A DNA stretch of 64,000 nucleotides from contig OZ038323.1 in the NCBI GenBank assembly GCA_964035795.1, forward strand, positions 10,844,291-10,908,290. Reading direction: 5' to 3'. Source of the stretch: Pterobdella sp. o SKG-2022. Lineage: Eukaryota; Annelida; Clitellata; Hirudinida; Piscicolidae. Shown here one piece after another: positions 1 through 15,330 of this stretch; positions within the stretch are counted from its first letter, which is position 1, and every line of letters begins with the position of its first letter. The notes under the pieces are model-generated. The model searched no databases. It was given only the letters and a program-made list of their open reading frames with translations, and was not told the DNA's origin. Made by a program: the position numbers and the translations under genes.

Positions 1-3000
1 TACGATGTTCTCTTCTGCAACTCCATTTCCAGGTTCATATTCTGTTATGCTTATGTTCATACTTTTGTGGTATTTTTAATATGTAATCTTTCTCATTGTA
101 GTTCTGCCTCACAATCAGTTTAAACATGAAAATTATGTCAATTAAAAGTTTATAAACAGCATTGAATGATGACAGGCACCCAGGCCCTTGCGGGCCCAGA
201 GACTGTATCGACCAGGATGGAGCTGGTCGACTGGTGAGTCCATTTTCTTTTCATTCATCTATCTTTTATATTTTTAATGATTCATTTTTGAAATTATAGT
301 TTTATTACGTGTTCCAACTCATGCATTTTTTGTGCATTACTTCATGTGGTTTCGCCTTTTCTCTGCAAATCTAGTTTATAACCTGTACTTTTCACATAAC
401 ATATATTATTAATGTAACAGTTTGGTGAGATGTGGTTGTCTGGGGACTGCAAGACGAGGTACAAATGCACGGATGAGGGTGTTGTGTGGAAGGAAGAGTA
501 TGTGTGCCCAGATCTCACTGAGTGCAATACTGGCTACTGTATCGGTTAGTCTGTCTGCATTTGATTACTTTAAGACATTGATTTTATCTCATATATATTT
601 GTAATGTAAGTCAATATAAACTTTAATGATTTACAGGGTGCGATAGTCCAAAAGACATCCTGATATTGATTGATGAATCAGCAACCATTTGCGGAGAAGA
701 GCCGACATGTGAAAAATGGCAAGACATACTGGACCTTATCAACGATGTTATCAAGATTGTGCAGATATCAAAGAACAAAACCAGAATGGGTCTAATAAAG
801 TTCTCGACTGACGCAAGAGTTGTTTTCGACCTTGGACAGTAAGTTTTAATACTTTATAAAAGTTATAAATTGCGTGGAATATCTTCTAAACAAATAAATT
901 GGTCACTTTAATAGTCGAAAATGACTAAAAAGTCAACGCGGTCTGTTTTGTCGGGTCTAAGCCACTTCATTTATAACAGGTTCCCTACAAAAAAGGCTCT
1001 CTTAGACGCCATTTTGTCCCTCAAGACTGTGGGTGGTGTAAGCAACATTGGAGATGCTCTCACCCTGGCCAGAAAAGATATATTTGAAAAGTCTAAGTGT
1101 ACAGGAGATAGGAACTTGATTTCAAACATTTTAGTGTTGATCACAGATGGAAATAGACCTGGCCACGATGAGAAATATCACATCATCAATCATGAAATTT
1201 ACAATCTAAGGTGAGCTTTGGATTCATATGTGGTATCGTCATGTAGCTTATAATGAACCTCAGGTTGTTGGATGTGAGGACCATTGTGCTGGGGTTGACA
1301 GACGATGATAAATACAAGAAGATGTTTCCCTTGATTTCCTCCAGGCCACACAATGTATAGGATAATTCATCATTTAATCTTAGGTAAAGTCAATAAACTG
1401 TGTATTAATGTTGTCCGATTGTTTTCAGGAAAACTGGGATTACTTCTTGGTCGGTGAAGAAGTTCCTTTGGATACCATTGAAAACGCCTTCACAGATTCT
1501 ATCAGTCATTGTGGTAAAATATTTATCTTTGAGCGATCAAACTCATTGTTTCTATCATACTCTTTCATATTGAATAATCAACAGAGTTTCAGACGAGCAC
1601 TTGCAGTTGTGTGGGTAACTTCCATTGCATCACCTACGACAACGCCCATCTTTCCTTCCCTAACTCCTGTCCCCTCCTCCTTACTAAACTTAACCTCCTC
1701 GGCGACCCTCTGTCTGTTATAGTAACCAACAACATAGATATTGAGGGTGTGTTTTCGAAACAGGTTGTGGAGGTGTTTTGGAAGGATCATGTCTTCAAGA
1801 TGCACAACGAGTACCAAGGGTACAACGTCATCACCGGTGTCTATGTGAGTCTAGGGGTATTTTGTGTCGTTGTTTCTGTACACGTTGCATTTTTTTTGTG
1901 GTTCATTAGCATAAAAGTTCAAAAATTACCTTATCAAAAATATGAATCAATTTCTAGGTTGATGAAGTCAATGTAGAGATACCTTACGAGCGTTCGAACA
2001 TAAGTCTGCAATACTTCGGTATGAACGCTGAGTTGGTGTTGGGACAGGAAGATGACTTGGTGTTGGTGGGAATTGGAACTCAAGGAAATGTCTATGTTAG
2101 GATACCTTACAAACTGCAACTCGAAGTCAAGGGGTTTTGTGGAAACTATGACAACGACGAAATCAATGATTACGTCACTGAGCAGTTGGAAGATGTTTCC
2201 AATAGTGAAGACCCAGGAAAGCTGGTGGGGCAATCATTCATCGTCAATGATGAAAAAGAGTTAGTTCAATTCTTTTTATACAATATTCACTTAAGAGTTT
2301 TTGGCTAGTTTTTGGAATATTCTGAAATGCTCAGAACTTGTGAGCTGGAAGAGCCACCAAAGGCCTGTCAAGAAGCTGAAGACAAATGCTCTCAAATCAT
2401 TGGCAAGTCAACCAGATACCAGTTCTATTTGAAAGAGTGTAATGAGAAGCTACCAGAAAAAAGACTCGAGTTTTACTTCAAGGCCTGTCTCAGTTCTTTT
2501 GGACCCAAATGCCTGCCGAGAGTAGCATGCAAAATTATTTCTTCTTACGTGGATGAGTGCAAGAAGGTCGGAGTGAGTGAGAACGTGTTGGCTAGCTGGA
2601 AGCAACTATTTGATTGTCGTGAGTATTTAAGACATTATTCCTATCATTAAATAAGCTGTTTTGACATCGCCAAATGCTTTCAAAATGCTGAACCTTACAA
2701 ATCTTTTGCAGCATGCAACTGTGACAACAAAAACATGGCGTGTGTGGCTGATTCAGAGTCTTGTGCTAACACCTGTCCCAACCCATCTCCCACTACCTTC
2801 TCTCTCATCAGGACCACTGAGAAAAGCAGGTCTGCCTTGCTATTTCAGTTTCATTCAGAATTCATATTAAAACTTGAATAAAAGGATTTTATGGCATTAT
2901 TCTACTTGGGTTCAACATCTCTAAAATTCATTGCGAAACAGAGCACGAAACAGCACATGTAAACTTCCAAAGACGAAAGATGCCTGTGAGTGTTCAAAAG

Positions 3001-6000
3001 CCGGTCAAAAGCTTTTCAAGGGAAGGTGTGTTGAAGCTGACAAGTGTGGGTGTGTTTCTAAGGAAGACGGCAGATCTTATGAGGTTTGAGTGGATGGTCA
3101 TGGATTTTGATGTGGGTTCATGCAACGTTGGTTTTCATGAAATGCTTTTTATGAGTTGTTTTAGAACGTGTTTGCAATTTAAATTGTTGACATTTAGCAT
3201 TCATCATTCATTAATCTCCCAGTTGAATGAGCAATGGTTGAGTGAAGATTGTGCCTTCAGTTTCAGGTGAACTTTAAACTCTTGTTACTCCGCTATGAAT
3301 TATTACTGCAGTAACTTTTACGTTAGTTCATTGCATATGTTATCATAATCATCATATAATAATGTGTTAATATGTGTGTTAAAGTTGCCAGCCCACTCAC
3401 GAGATTGCCAAGGTGGCATACAAGTGTCCCAATAACATGCAGTGTAATGGAGGGGTTTGTTCAGGTGGGTCTCTATTGGTCCTTTCATCTATTACTGTTT
3501 TAACTTTACTTCGAATATGAACGTTTGATTTAATTTGTTGAAAAGTTATTTTTAAAAATTTTTATTTAAATTATTTTTAGTCATTTTTCTGAAAAAAGTT
3601 ATAATATCTTTCTTCATCTTTTGCAGTCTGCTACCCCAAATCCCCGTGTCAGAACTACGGTAAATGTGAGGAGCTGGGCAACGGTGAATACAAATGCATC
3701 TGCAGAGCTGGTTACTTCGGCAAAGACTGTCAAATCAGTTGGTTTCTTAAGATGAACTTTTTTTTTACTTACAAATTAAAAATATTTAACCAGTTTTGAG
3801 AGTAACTACGACATCATGTCAAGTTTCACCTAATAAAGAGGTTTTAGCAACGTAATGAATTGAGAATTGATTCATTAATTAAAAAGCATACTTCAAAAAC
3901 AACTTTCATGACTAAAAATCCACCCACAGAGACCGAGGTATGCCTGCTTCATGGAAATGGTCACGTAAACACGTTCGACTGGGCTTCCCTGGAGTTTAAG
4001 AGCACTTGCAAGTTCCTGCTCGCCAAGTCGACCACCTCCAGTGGCATGAAGTACCAAGTGGGTAGAAGCCACTTCAATGATTATTAATAAATTTATTATA
4101 CTCAACATTTAAACGCTACATCACAACACCACTAATAATGTATTTTATGGTTGATGAACTCAGAATTTTTCATCAACAAAACCATTGTCATAATTATATG
4201 AGCCATGGCCCAATCAACACCCAGGTGAGCATGAAGCACGAGAAGAGACAGGACAGGTACCTCATCAAGTATCTGGAGGTGATCTATGCAGGTCATGTGG
4301 TGAGGCTGACGAGGAGGACCATGGATGGTATGGAACTGCTTGTTGCCACTGTTAGTGCATGAGTAGTATGAATCTTGAGTTTATAAAGAGATTTCAATTG
4401 TTTTAAATTTTTAATTAATATTTTATTTTGAAATTCAAATTATAAGTTGTTTTTGAAGTATTTTTATTGTATAGTCCATTATTTTTGTAACTTGAACTCA
4501 TTTTACATTGACCTTTCAAGATCAACGGAATTGAAGTAAACAATCTTCCTGTAGAAAACAAATACTTTGGCATTTATTATGCTGGACGAAGCATGGTGTA
4601 CGAAGCGAAGTTTGGGTTGAATGTTGGTTTGACGAGAAGTTGGATTGGACATATCGAACTGACTGCCGATGCCAAAGACTTGACTGGATTCTGTGGAAAC
4701 TTTGATGGCGACATTGCTAATGATTACGTCACTAAAGAGGGAACGAATGTGCTTGGTAGACCCACCTTTTGTTGTATTATCTGTAAAAAACTCGCTCGAA
4801 TTTTATCTTAGTTGAAACATGAGTTTTTAAAAAATATTGTTTGAATTTCAGATGAGAAGTACCCAGGCAGTTTGATAGGGAAGAGTTACTTGGAAGAAGA
4901 TGATCCCGAACAAGAAATTGCGGAGTAAGTGGCCCAAGTTATATGACGTTTAGCATATTTTTTTAGACTAAAGTTGTATAAAATTATTTCAAGTATTCAT
5001 TTTAGATGTTTCATGTTTGATGATAAATAGACCTTTAAAACAAATTTCAAATTTTTTTAAAAATACACCGCTTCAAAAAGTATCACAAGCTTATATTCTT
5101 AGTTTCCCATCTCTCAAAACCACATAACTCACCAGGGTGTGCGATGCAGAGCTGCCCGATGATTTGAACTCAGTGCTTCCAGAGGCTTCGGATGTGTGCC
5201 ATATCATTTTCAACAGTGACTGCGCGCAAAGACTCGAAACCTTCATCGTCAACCAATTCTATACAGCCTGCCTCAAAGACTATACCAACGACTGCAGTGT
5301 CGACAAGGTGGCATTATATTACTATCAGAGGGCTTAAATACAGATACATTTAATGCTTTATTAAATCATGCATTAAAACAAAGGCACTTTATGACAGATG
5401 CACTGTCAAGACATGGAGTCGTTTGCAGGGTTGTGCCAGAGATTGGGATTTTCTATGAAAAACTGGATGAAGGAAGCTGGATGCTGTAATATTTCATCAT
5501 CATATGATAAAAATAAGATATAATATATTTTCTATCTATAGTGTAAAGTTTCATTACCAACTGCACATGTTGGTACACACAAGCCCACAACACGAACTAC
5601 CTTGACAACGCACACCACTTCTCCACCAGCATGCACTTGTCCATCAGCCTGGCAGCAGTGTGTGTCCTCCACGGAGTCGTCAAGCTGCATTCCAACGTGT
5701 GGAAATCTGGCCGCAGAAAAGACCTGCACCCTGCCTCAAATGTTTGACTCCTGCTCTTGCGGACCAGGCAATGTGCTACATGATGGAAAGTGTGTCAGTG
5801 CCCTCACTTGCGCATGCGTCGACAAGCAAGGCTTGGACAGGAAGGTTAGTTTTAGGACGGGTTCTGTGTTATTTGCATTCAAACTTTTTGGTTTTACATT
5901 GTTTTCAATAACAATTTGCGATTTTGATGTCAATGCTGACTTGTTTCTGACATTTTTTTCTCTATATATAAATAAATATTTTAACTTTATTGAAAATGAC

Positions 6001-6140
6001 ATATATGCTCATGGTAGATTGGAGAGGTGTGGCACAACGAAGAATGCACCGTCAAATACACATGCCAGTCTCCTGGAGAGGTGGTGCAAGAGAACACTGA
6101 CACCTGTGAGCGAACGTGTCCTTTGACAATCACTCCATAG
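1..6140 (+). CDS. Secreted VWA / VWD / TIL / EGF multidomain protein (5' end outside window)
   Basis: Partial gene entering from the left edge. Exons read: 1-32, 176-233, 421-544, 637-838, 980-1210, 1264-1354, 1429-1513, 1585-1844, 1958-2259, ~2309-2618, ~2712-2832, 2954-3083, 3223-3266, 3385-3464, 3627-3737, 3930-4057, ~4160-4350, 4521-4755, 4852-4924, 5136-5307, 5398-5485, ~5542-5848, ~6019-6140 (stop TAG). Domain order: Cys-rich module; VWA domain with a MIDAS-like DESAT and a later TDG; VWD domain ending in CGNYDNDEINDY; C8-like Cys module; TIL-like module; one EGF repeat (3627-3737); a second VWD ending in CGNFDGDIANDY; second C8-like module; Thr-rich linker; TIL-like module. Such proteins are extracellular matrix, mucus or adhesion molecules, in the manner of zonadhesin, SCO-spondin and mucins. 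Reading frame joins cleanly except before ~4160 and at 5485/5542, where the phase does not resolve and a small exon or error may be hidden. Family is clear; orthology is not. Confidence 0.85.
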
Positions 6141-7025
6141 AACTCCATAAGTCGACAGTTATTAACACTTGAATGGGGGATTATTTTTTCTTGCTAAATG
6201 TATTTTAATCCCTGATATTGAACTTGAATTGTTTAGTTGCGATCTGTCCCATGTCTAAACATTGGACTTGTCAGTGTTTAGCATGTGTATTCATCTCTCT
6301 TGACCTTCTGTTGTATTGATATTTAGAAATCCAGTGGTAAAAATCTGAATTTATTCAGGCGGTGAAGGAAAACTTAAACATTAAGATACCTTGAGTTTAA
6401 AATGCATTAAATAAACACTTGTCAAACTGCTGTATGAAACTTTGAATTAGAAAAACATTGTCTAATGAAAGATGAAATTAATCTAGGTTGAAAATAGCTA
6501 TTCTAGTTGAATGCATTAAGAAATTAGCGTTACTTATGATAATAACTTATTTGACGGTTTTTATTTTATAATTATTACTAGAAGCCAGGAGCTTTATCGA
6601 CACATCAGGTTAAGCTTTATCTTGAAGTGTTGCATTTTAATTCATTGAGCTCAAACGTTTGAGGGCTGTTCCATGAAATTAACTTTTAATCTTTGTTGGA
6701 AGAAGATTTCAATTGTTATTCAGCAAGTAATTTAGTCTCCTTTTTCACCTCTAACCTTAGCCGCCATCCATCTGAATTATGCTTAAAAGTTATCATTCTT
6801 TTAATTAGGAAAAAGTTTTTAATAATAATGTCAGAATTTTAGAATACACCAAAAAAAGTCGAAAATTTTTATTAAAAACAGTAGTTTTTGTGGTAAAAGT
6901 TCTAGACTCCTATTTTTATGCACTTTTCTCATGTCAAGTTTCGATTAAATTTTTCAAAATGAAAATAAAACAATTTTCATTGAATTCCTACAAAAAAACT
7001 TCAAACTTGAACAAAAATAACTGCT
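6141..7025. other. 3' UTR / convergent intergenic DNA with poly(A) signal at 6410
   Basis: No coding exon was found. An AATAAA at 6410-6415 lies about 270 bases after the VWA/VWD gene stop and is a reasonable polyadenylation signal. The rest separates this gene from the convergent sulfotransferase gene. Confidence 0.5.
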
Positions 7026-9608
<2,583 letters not shown>

Positions 9609-10985
9609 GTGAATGAGAAGGACGTGGATGAGTTCACAAGGGACTTCTGGAACAATAAATTAAAGGTGTTGATGGTGGACTGGAGGTCGAGTGCTTGTCT
9701 GAGGTTTATGGCCAGTGCACACTCCTTCCTTCACAATGTTCATGCCACTCACCTCAACATCAAGAAGTTTGATGCTTAGATTTTCTAAAACTCACTGATT
9801 GTTTTTACTGTGATATTTGTATTGATCACAATAAATAATCTCTTACATAAAAAGGATTAATGATTAATGATCAAAATCTAAATTGGCAGGCTTCCTTTGA
9901 ACTCTCCCTTGTGGCGCAAATATGGCTTATCAAGCGACAAAGAGACCCTAGTGTTATTGAAGGATGACAACTCCACACGTAGCATCAGCGCCTCTTGGTT
10001 GTCGAGGCAGCAGATAGACAATGTGCTACAAGAGTCTCTGGTGGCTCCCAAGATCGACTGCATGTCCACCTTCCACAACGTCTGTCCCTTCAAAAGGTTC
10101 CTTTCTATGATATATGTAGAGATTGTTTTGTAAGTGTAGGGATTCATGATTGAAAGTTTCATGGTTTTGGACAACAAAGAGAGTTGTCCGATTTAATGAT
10201 AATTTATTTTTGTTGTGAGTTCTTATTCACTACCGCAGACATTGCGTGTTGTTGTTATTGAGGGATAAGAGCGATAAAGCATTCCTCGACTCATTTGTGG
10301 CATCAGCCTCCAAACTGGATTCTGGCATGTTTGCTTATGTTCTCCAAAACACACAAAGCGCTTTTGTGGCAGCTTTGAGCAAGGACACAGGCGTCGAACT
10401 TTCTGAATCTCGTCGTAAGGTTCGTTTGGTAAGCAAATCTATTAATTCTGTAGCAAGTTAAACGTTTTTTAATGATTACAGATGATCGGGATATGGCGGA
10501 AGAGTGAAAAGCAATGGAAATATGAATGGAAGGAGGATGGGTGGATTGCTGATGGAGACGACTTGGATACTTGGTTGAGAGTTTTGAAGGGTGGAAAGAT
10601 GCAATCAACATTGGTGTTNNNNNNNNNNNNNNNNNNNNNNNNNNNNNNNNNNNNNNNNNNNNNNNNNNNNNNNNNNNNNNNNNNNNNNNNNNNNNNNNNN
10701 NNNNNNNNNNNNNNNNNNNNNNNNNNNNNNNNNNNNNNNNNNNNNNNNNNNNNNNNNNNNNNNNNNNNNNNNNNNNNNNNNNNNNNNNNNNNNNNNNNNN
10801 NNNNNNNNNNNNNNNNNNGGAGGATCAAAAACGCCAATGGGTCTAATGAGCAGGTCATGGAAAGTTCTGAGACAGCGAGTGGAGTGGCGCGTGCCCAAGA
10901 GCTTATGAATGCCTTTGATATAACTAACTGCCTCATCTTCGTTATAATCAACAGACTCATTTATTGTGTTTTTGTTTTTTTTTAT
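9609..10985 (+). CDS. DNAJC16: DNAJC16-like protein, middle portion, interrupted by assembly gap
   Basis: Exons read: 9609-9766, 9890-10096, 10239-10428 (or 10419) and 10482-10618, running into the gap. Phases join cleanly. The product resembles, from memory, the region of vertebrate DNAJC16 (an ER-anchored J protein with thioredoxin-like domains) downstream of its J domain. Matches include KDVDEFTRD followed by CLRFMASAHSFL, then FHNVCPFKRHCVLLLL, then YVLQNTQSAFVAAL and SESRRK. No J domain, start codon or first thioredoxin domain is present upstream, where a minus-strand sulfotransferase gene sits, so the 5' part is missing, diverged or misassembled. After the gap one frame is open from 10819 to a TAA near 11059 but becomes hydrophobic in AT-rich sequence. 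Its membership in this gene is doubtful, and I end the call loosely at 10985. Confidence 0.65.
10619..10818. other. Assembly gap, exactly 200 N
   Basis: A run of 200 N bases, a conventional placeholder length, so the true size is probably unknown. It interrupts a coding exon of the DNAJC16-like gene. Reading frames across it are artefacts. Confidence 0.99.
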
Positions 10986-12772
10986 TTTCTCATGAGGAAG
11001 TTTGTGGTTCTTTATTTTTGGTGTTTTTATATTTTTTACATACCTGTGTTTTTAAAATAATTTTTAATTAAAAGTCAAAAAAACCATTTTTATTCAATTT
11101 TTAAAAATTCATAAAAATATAATTTATTTAACAAATAAAAAAAAATAATTTTATAAAATGATAAAAACTATGTAAGAATAACAATAGAAGGAATAAAATT
11201 AATATTTTTAATAAATAATAAGAATAATCCTGATATAAAAAACTATAATATTAAAAACAATAATAAAAACAATAAAAACAACAAAAATAGCATGAAAGTT
11301 GATGGGTTTAGTATATTTTAGTGCTTTTTGAATCGTTTTCGGCATTTGACATTCGTCAGTACAACGGACATATGTCAAAACCCAAATAAATAATTAATTT
11401 TGAATTTATTTACTTTATATTTTCAATAAATAATTCATTAAAAATATTTTTTTTAAATTCTCAAAGTCAACATCTAAACTCAAAGATTATTTCTTGAATT
11501 TAAAATATTCATTATTGAGTACGTTGGAAGCTTTTTTAAAATTGTCTTTTCGTTTTTATCTTGTCTGTATACACTTGTTTTCTTATATTTTCAAATATGA
11601 AATATTGGAAATAACTTTATCCTAAATTATTTTCAATTTTAAATAAATTTTATTAGAAAAACTAAAAAATCTATTAAAAATGTTTTTATATCATATATTA
11701 TTGTTATTTTTATTATTTATTTTTTTTTATATTAACATCTAACAACAAAAAAACTCTGAACGACAACAATTAATAACCTTCCTTCAATCAAAAAAAACAA
11801 TAAAAATGAAATCAAAAATTCAAACGAAATAAGCCGTTATTCGAAGCAACAAAAGCCTAAAAAACTCGTGTTATCTGCGGCAAACAGGCTATTTAATTAG
11901 GTGGGTTGGCTGCGGGTTAAAAAACGCAGTACATCTATACCCCGCCACCCAAGTCGTTTCACATTTTTCTGGTTTTGAATATTTTTTTAAAATTTTGATT
12001 ATTTATTTGGAATTTTTTAATCATTAAATTATATTTATTGTTAATAGTTATAATAATTGTTCTATAAAACTTAGTCAAATGTGTTAAATCCCAGATTTAA
12101 AAAAATAGTTTTGAAAAAATATAAAATTTTATTATTGAACGCTATATGATTTTTTTTAATAAAAATACAAAATGGCGAGACAATTAAGCGTGTAGCCATA
12201 GTAGCAAATGAATTACGAGGTGTCTTCCACGCTTGGCTGTAGCAGATAATTGCGACCATCATCATTACACACTTTATCTAGCTCTTACTTTATTAATTTT
12301 TCAAGTTATTGAAGTGAAGTTTTTTAGGTTTTTCAAAGCTTTTTACATAATCACATAGTCGTTATTTTAAGTTGATGTCACTATAATCATACTCGTTATT
12401 GTATAGTATGTTGACGTCATAATAATCATACTTGTCATTTCAACCTAGCCAAAAAATAAATTTTTTATTGTTTTTTCGACGATTAATAATATGTTCAAAT
12501 ATATATGAAAATATATATTAATGCTAATTAGGTGACTTGGCAATTTATATGTCTTATGCAGAAAGGTTTAACCAGTATATCTCATATTTTTATTTTGTTT
12601 TTTTGTAATTTTGATAATTTAAATTTTTTAAATTCAATTATGGTATAGTAATTTTTAGATAAGTTTTTAAAAATAAATGACCCAGCACTTTTAAAACAGA
12701 AATTCATATTTAAAAATCTATTATTGCCCAAAACCTGTTTCGCATTAAGTTTTGTAAATTCCAGAAATCATC
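10986..12772. other. AT-rich intergenic region
   Basis: No exon, RNA gene or clear mobile element was found. Poly-A/T and AAT/AAC runs dominate 11040-11300 and 11640-11860. A diverged direct repeat with a CRE-like TGACGTCA (12412-12419) lies about 350 bases before the RPF1 start codon. Confidence 0.5.
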
Positions 12773-15304
12773 ATGCCCAAAAAACAAAAACAGAAACAAG
12801 AGGAAGAAGAAAGTTCTAAAAAAGGAAAAGAGACTAACATGAAAATAGCTTTAATGAGCAAAGATATTAGTAAGATAAAAAATAAACAGAGGCGAACACA
12901 GTTATATCTGAAGTTGAAAGCTGCCAAAGATAAAGTAAAGACTTTTGAACAACTTTTATTCATTTTTAGGAATCTCGTCATCATTTTTTTTTCTTAATGA
13001 AAATTGTATTCCAATACTATTTTTATTATTTTAATTCCAATATAATGATTATAGGACAAAAAAGCTCGTAAAGAAGAGAAAAAAAAGTTGAGAGAAGAGT
13101 TAGGAGAAGAGGTATTGAAAAAAAAATTATTTAACTACAAACATTTATTTTTGAACATTAACCAAAAATTCTCATTATAAAAATGTATGATTTATTATCA
13201 CCAATAAAGGCATGTCCCAAAGAAATACCAAAAACTATTGAAAACACGAGGATCTATGATGAAACTCGCATCACAGAATCAGATGATGAGGTTGGGGTAT
13301 CCTTTCACACCTTCAATAAAAACTTTCTGCTGACTCTATTTTTTATTCAATATATATTTTTTCACTATTGAAAACAAAAAAAACCATCAATATATATAAA
13401 TGTAGACCCATACACAATCAAACACAAAGACATAAAATGTAAATTTGAAGCTGAAACCTCATACACACACACATACATACATGCATACGCACAGATCCGA
13501 ATGGAACTACAAGAGGACACTTTAGGAGAACATTTACAAAAGGGAGTCGATGCCAAAGTTCTCATCACCACCACTGACCGCCCCAGAGCTGTCTGTTTCT
13601 ATTTTTTTTGTTTTAAGGAGTCATTTTTCACTGTTATATGATAAAAAATTGATTATTTTCGGCAATAATAATGAAATTAATATTTTTTCTTTTATTGCGT
13701 GATAATATTTTTACAACTCAGAGAACGAACAAATTCTGCAAAGAGTTAAAGAAGAGCATTCCAAATAGTGAGATCTTCTATCGCAGAGGTCTTGATTTAA
13801 AAGGTTTGCTTCATATCACATCTCATTTGTCTTGGTGCAATAAAGATATGCATTATTATTATTATTTATTGGCTTCATATTCATCATTAGCTTTCTACTG
13901 TTCATAATACTAATATTAGATTCTCTACTGTTTTAAACATTATCATTGTTATTGTCACAGACATAACGAAGCAGGCAGTGGGGAGGGGATACACTGCTCT
14001 GATAGTGATCAATGAAGACAGAAAAATCCCCAGTGAGTCAGCAGTGTTCGCTATTATTATTATTGTTTGTTTGTTATGTTTGTCTTCAATATTAGCATTT
14101 CTTTTATACTAAGCCATATTTCAAACAATTTCAATAGGAATTTTTTAACATGAGTTCATAAATATTCATAACTCCATTAAAATGCACAACCTTATTAGCA
14201 TTCATGGTCAACAGATGGCATGATAATCTCCCACCTACCTGAAGGACCAACCGCTTCATTTAGACTCTCCAATGTGGTTTTTGCCAAGGAGATCAAGGTG
14301 ATCTTTGGGTGTCTATCTATTCATTTAATTTTTTTGTTCTTTTTTATCTGTTTAGTTATCTGTCTGCTCATCTCTTTATATATTTTTTTATCCGTTTTTT
14401 TTTTATATATACGCATCTCTCATATAATCAATTAACTTCCACAGAACAGTGGAGAGAACACACACCACTTTCCCGAACTTATTCTCAACAACTTCACCAC
14501 AACCACAGGAGATGTGATCGGCAGGTGTCTTCTTGTCTTTTGTCAATCAATACACTGCATTTTTGTTGGAGAGTGCTTCATTTTTGATTGGTTTTCTTTA
14601 TTATTATCATTGACAACCTAACACAGGTTATTTGCCACTTTATATCCACGTCACCCAGACTTCCACGCTAGGAGGGTGGTCACTTTTCACAACCAGAGAG
14701 ACTACATCTTTTTCAGACAACATAGGTTTTATACTCATTTTTTGATTTTCTTCCATGTTTAATCGGTAGTTGTTTTTTTTAGCGCTTACGAGCAAGTGAA
14801 AAAACCTTTTGGCAAATGTTGATGAACTGACACCTCCTCATCACACAGGTACCAGTTCAGAAACCAGAAAAGAGTAGGCTTACAGGAGTTGGGACCTCGA
14901 TTCACACTGATGCTTAGGTCATTACAGAAGGGCACCTTTGATTCAAAGTTCGGTGAATATATTTTTGTCCAGAAGGTGGGTCTATGTTTGCTTTTATGTT
15001 TCAGTTATCTATGTTTTTTTTTGAGCATGCTTTTCTAGATTTGATACATACGCTTGGTTTTCATATAATTTTTAAATTATTTTGTTCTATATGTAATTGT
15101 TAGGGTTTGGTTTAAAATATTTCCTCGTGGCTAATTTACTTCAATCTATCGTTATCAACTCTCTCATAGTTGAAAATTAGCTTTTCATATTTTTAATTTC
15201 ACTACATTTTTTGCTTTTTTTTATTATGTGTATATTATTGTATTGTTAATAATTTAAATAATATATTGCAGAAAGAGAAGTCCAGAAGAAAATTTGTTAT
15301 ATAA
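12773..15304 (+). CDS. RPF1: Ribosome production factor 1 (Brix domain), complete
   Basis: Eleven phase-consistent exons: 12773-12934, 13055-13111, 13210-13290, 13495-13590, 13722-13802, 13961-14032, 14215-14297, 14445-14524, 14627-14725, 14849-14975 and 15272-15304 (stop TAA). RPF1 is a nucleolar factor needed for pre-rRNA processing and 60S assembly. Visible: a Lys/Glu-rich N-terminus containing KIKNKQRR, the [13 protein letters not shown] linker, then the Brix domain with [39 protein letters not shown] and a C-terminal [20 protein letters not shown], ending SRRKFVI. Length is about 320 residues, close to the usual ~350. The start ATG is the first in frame and is followed by the typical basic leader. 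Every conserved block is in order, so the identification is secure. Confidence 0.97.
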
Positions 15305-15324
15305 TAGTTTTTGTGCATATTTTA

Positions 15325-15330
15325 AATAAA
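15325..15330 (+). promoter_or_regulatory. Poly(A) signal of RPF1
   Basis: AATAAA 21 bases after the RPF1 stop codon, the nearest canonical hexamer downstream. Confidence 0.55.

Noticed and set aside
1578..1817. 79-residue minus-strand open frame
   Set aside because: Antisense of a VWD exon with good sense-strand similarity and splice sites.
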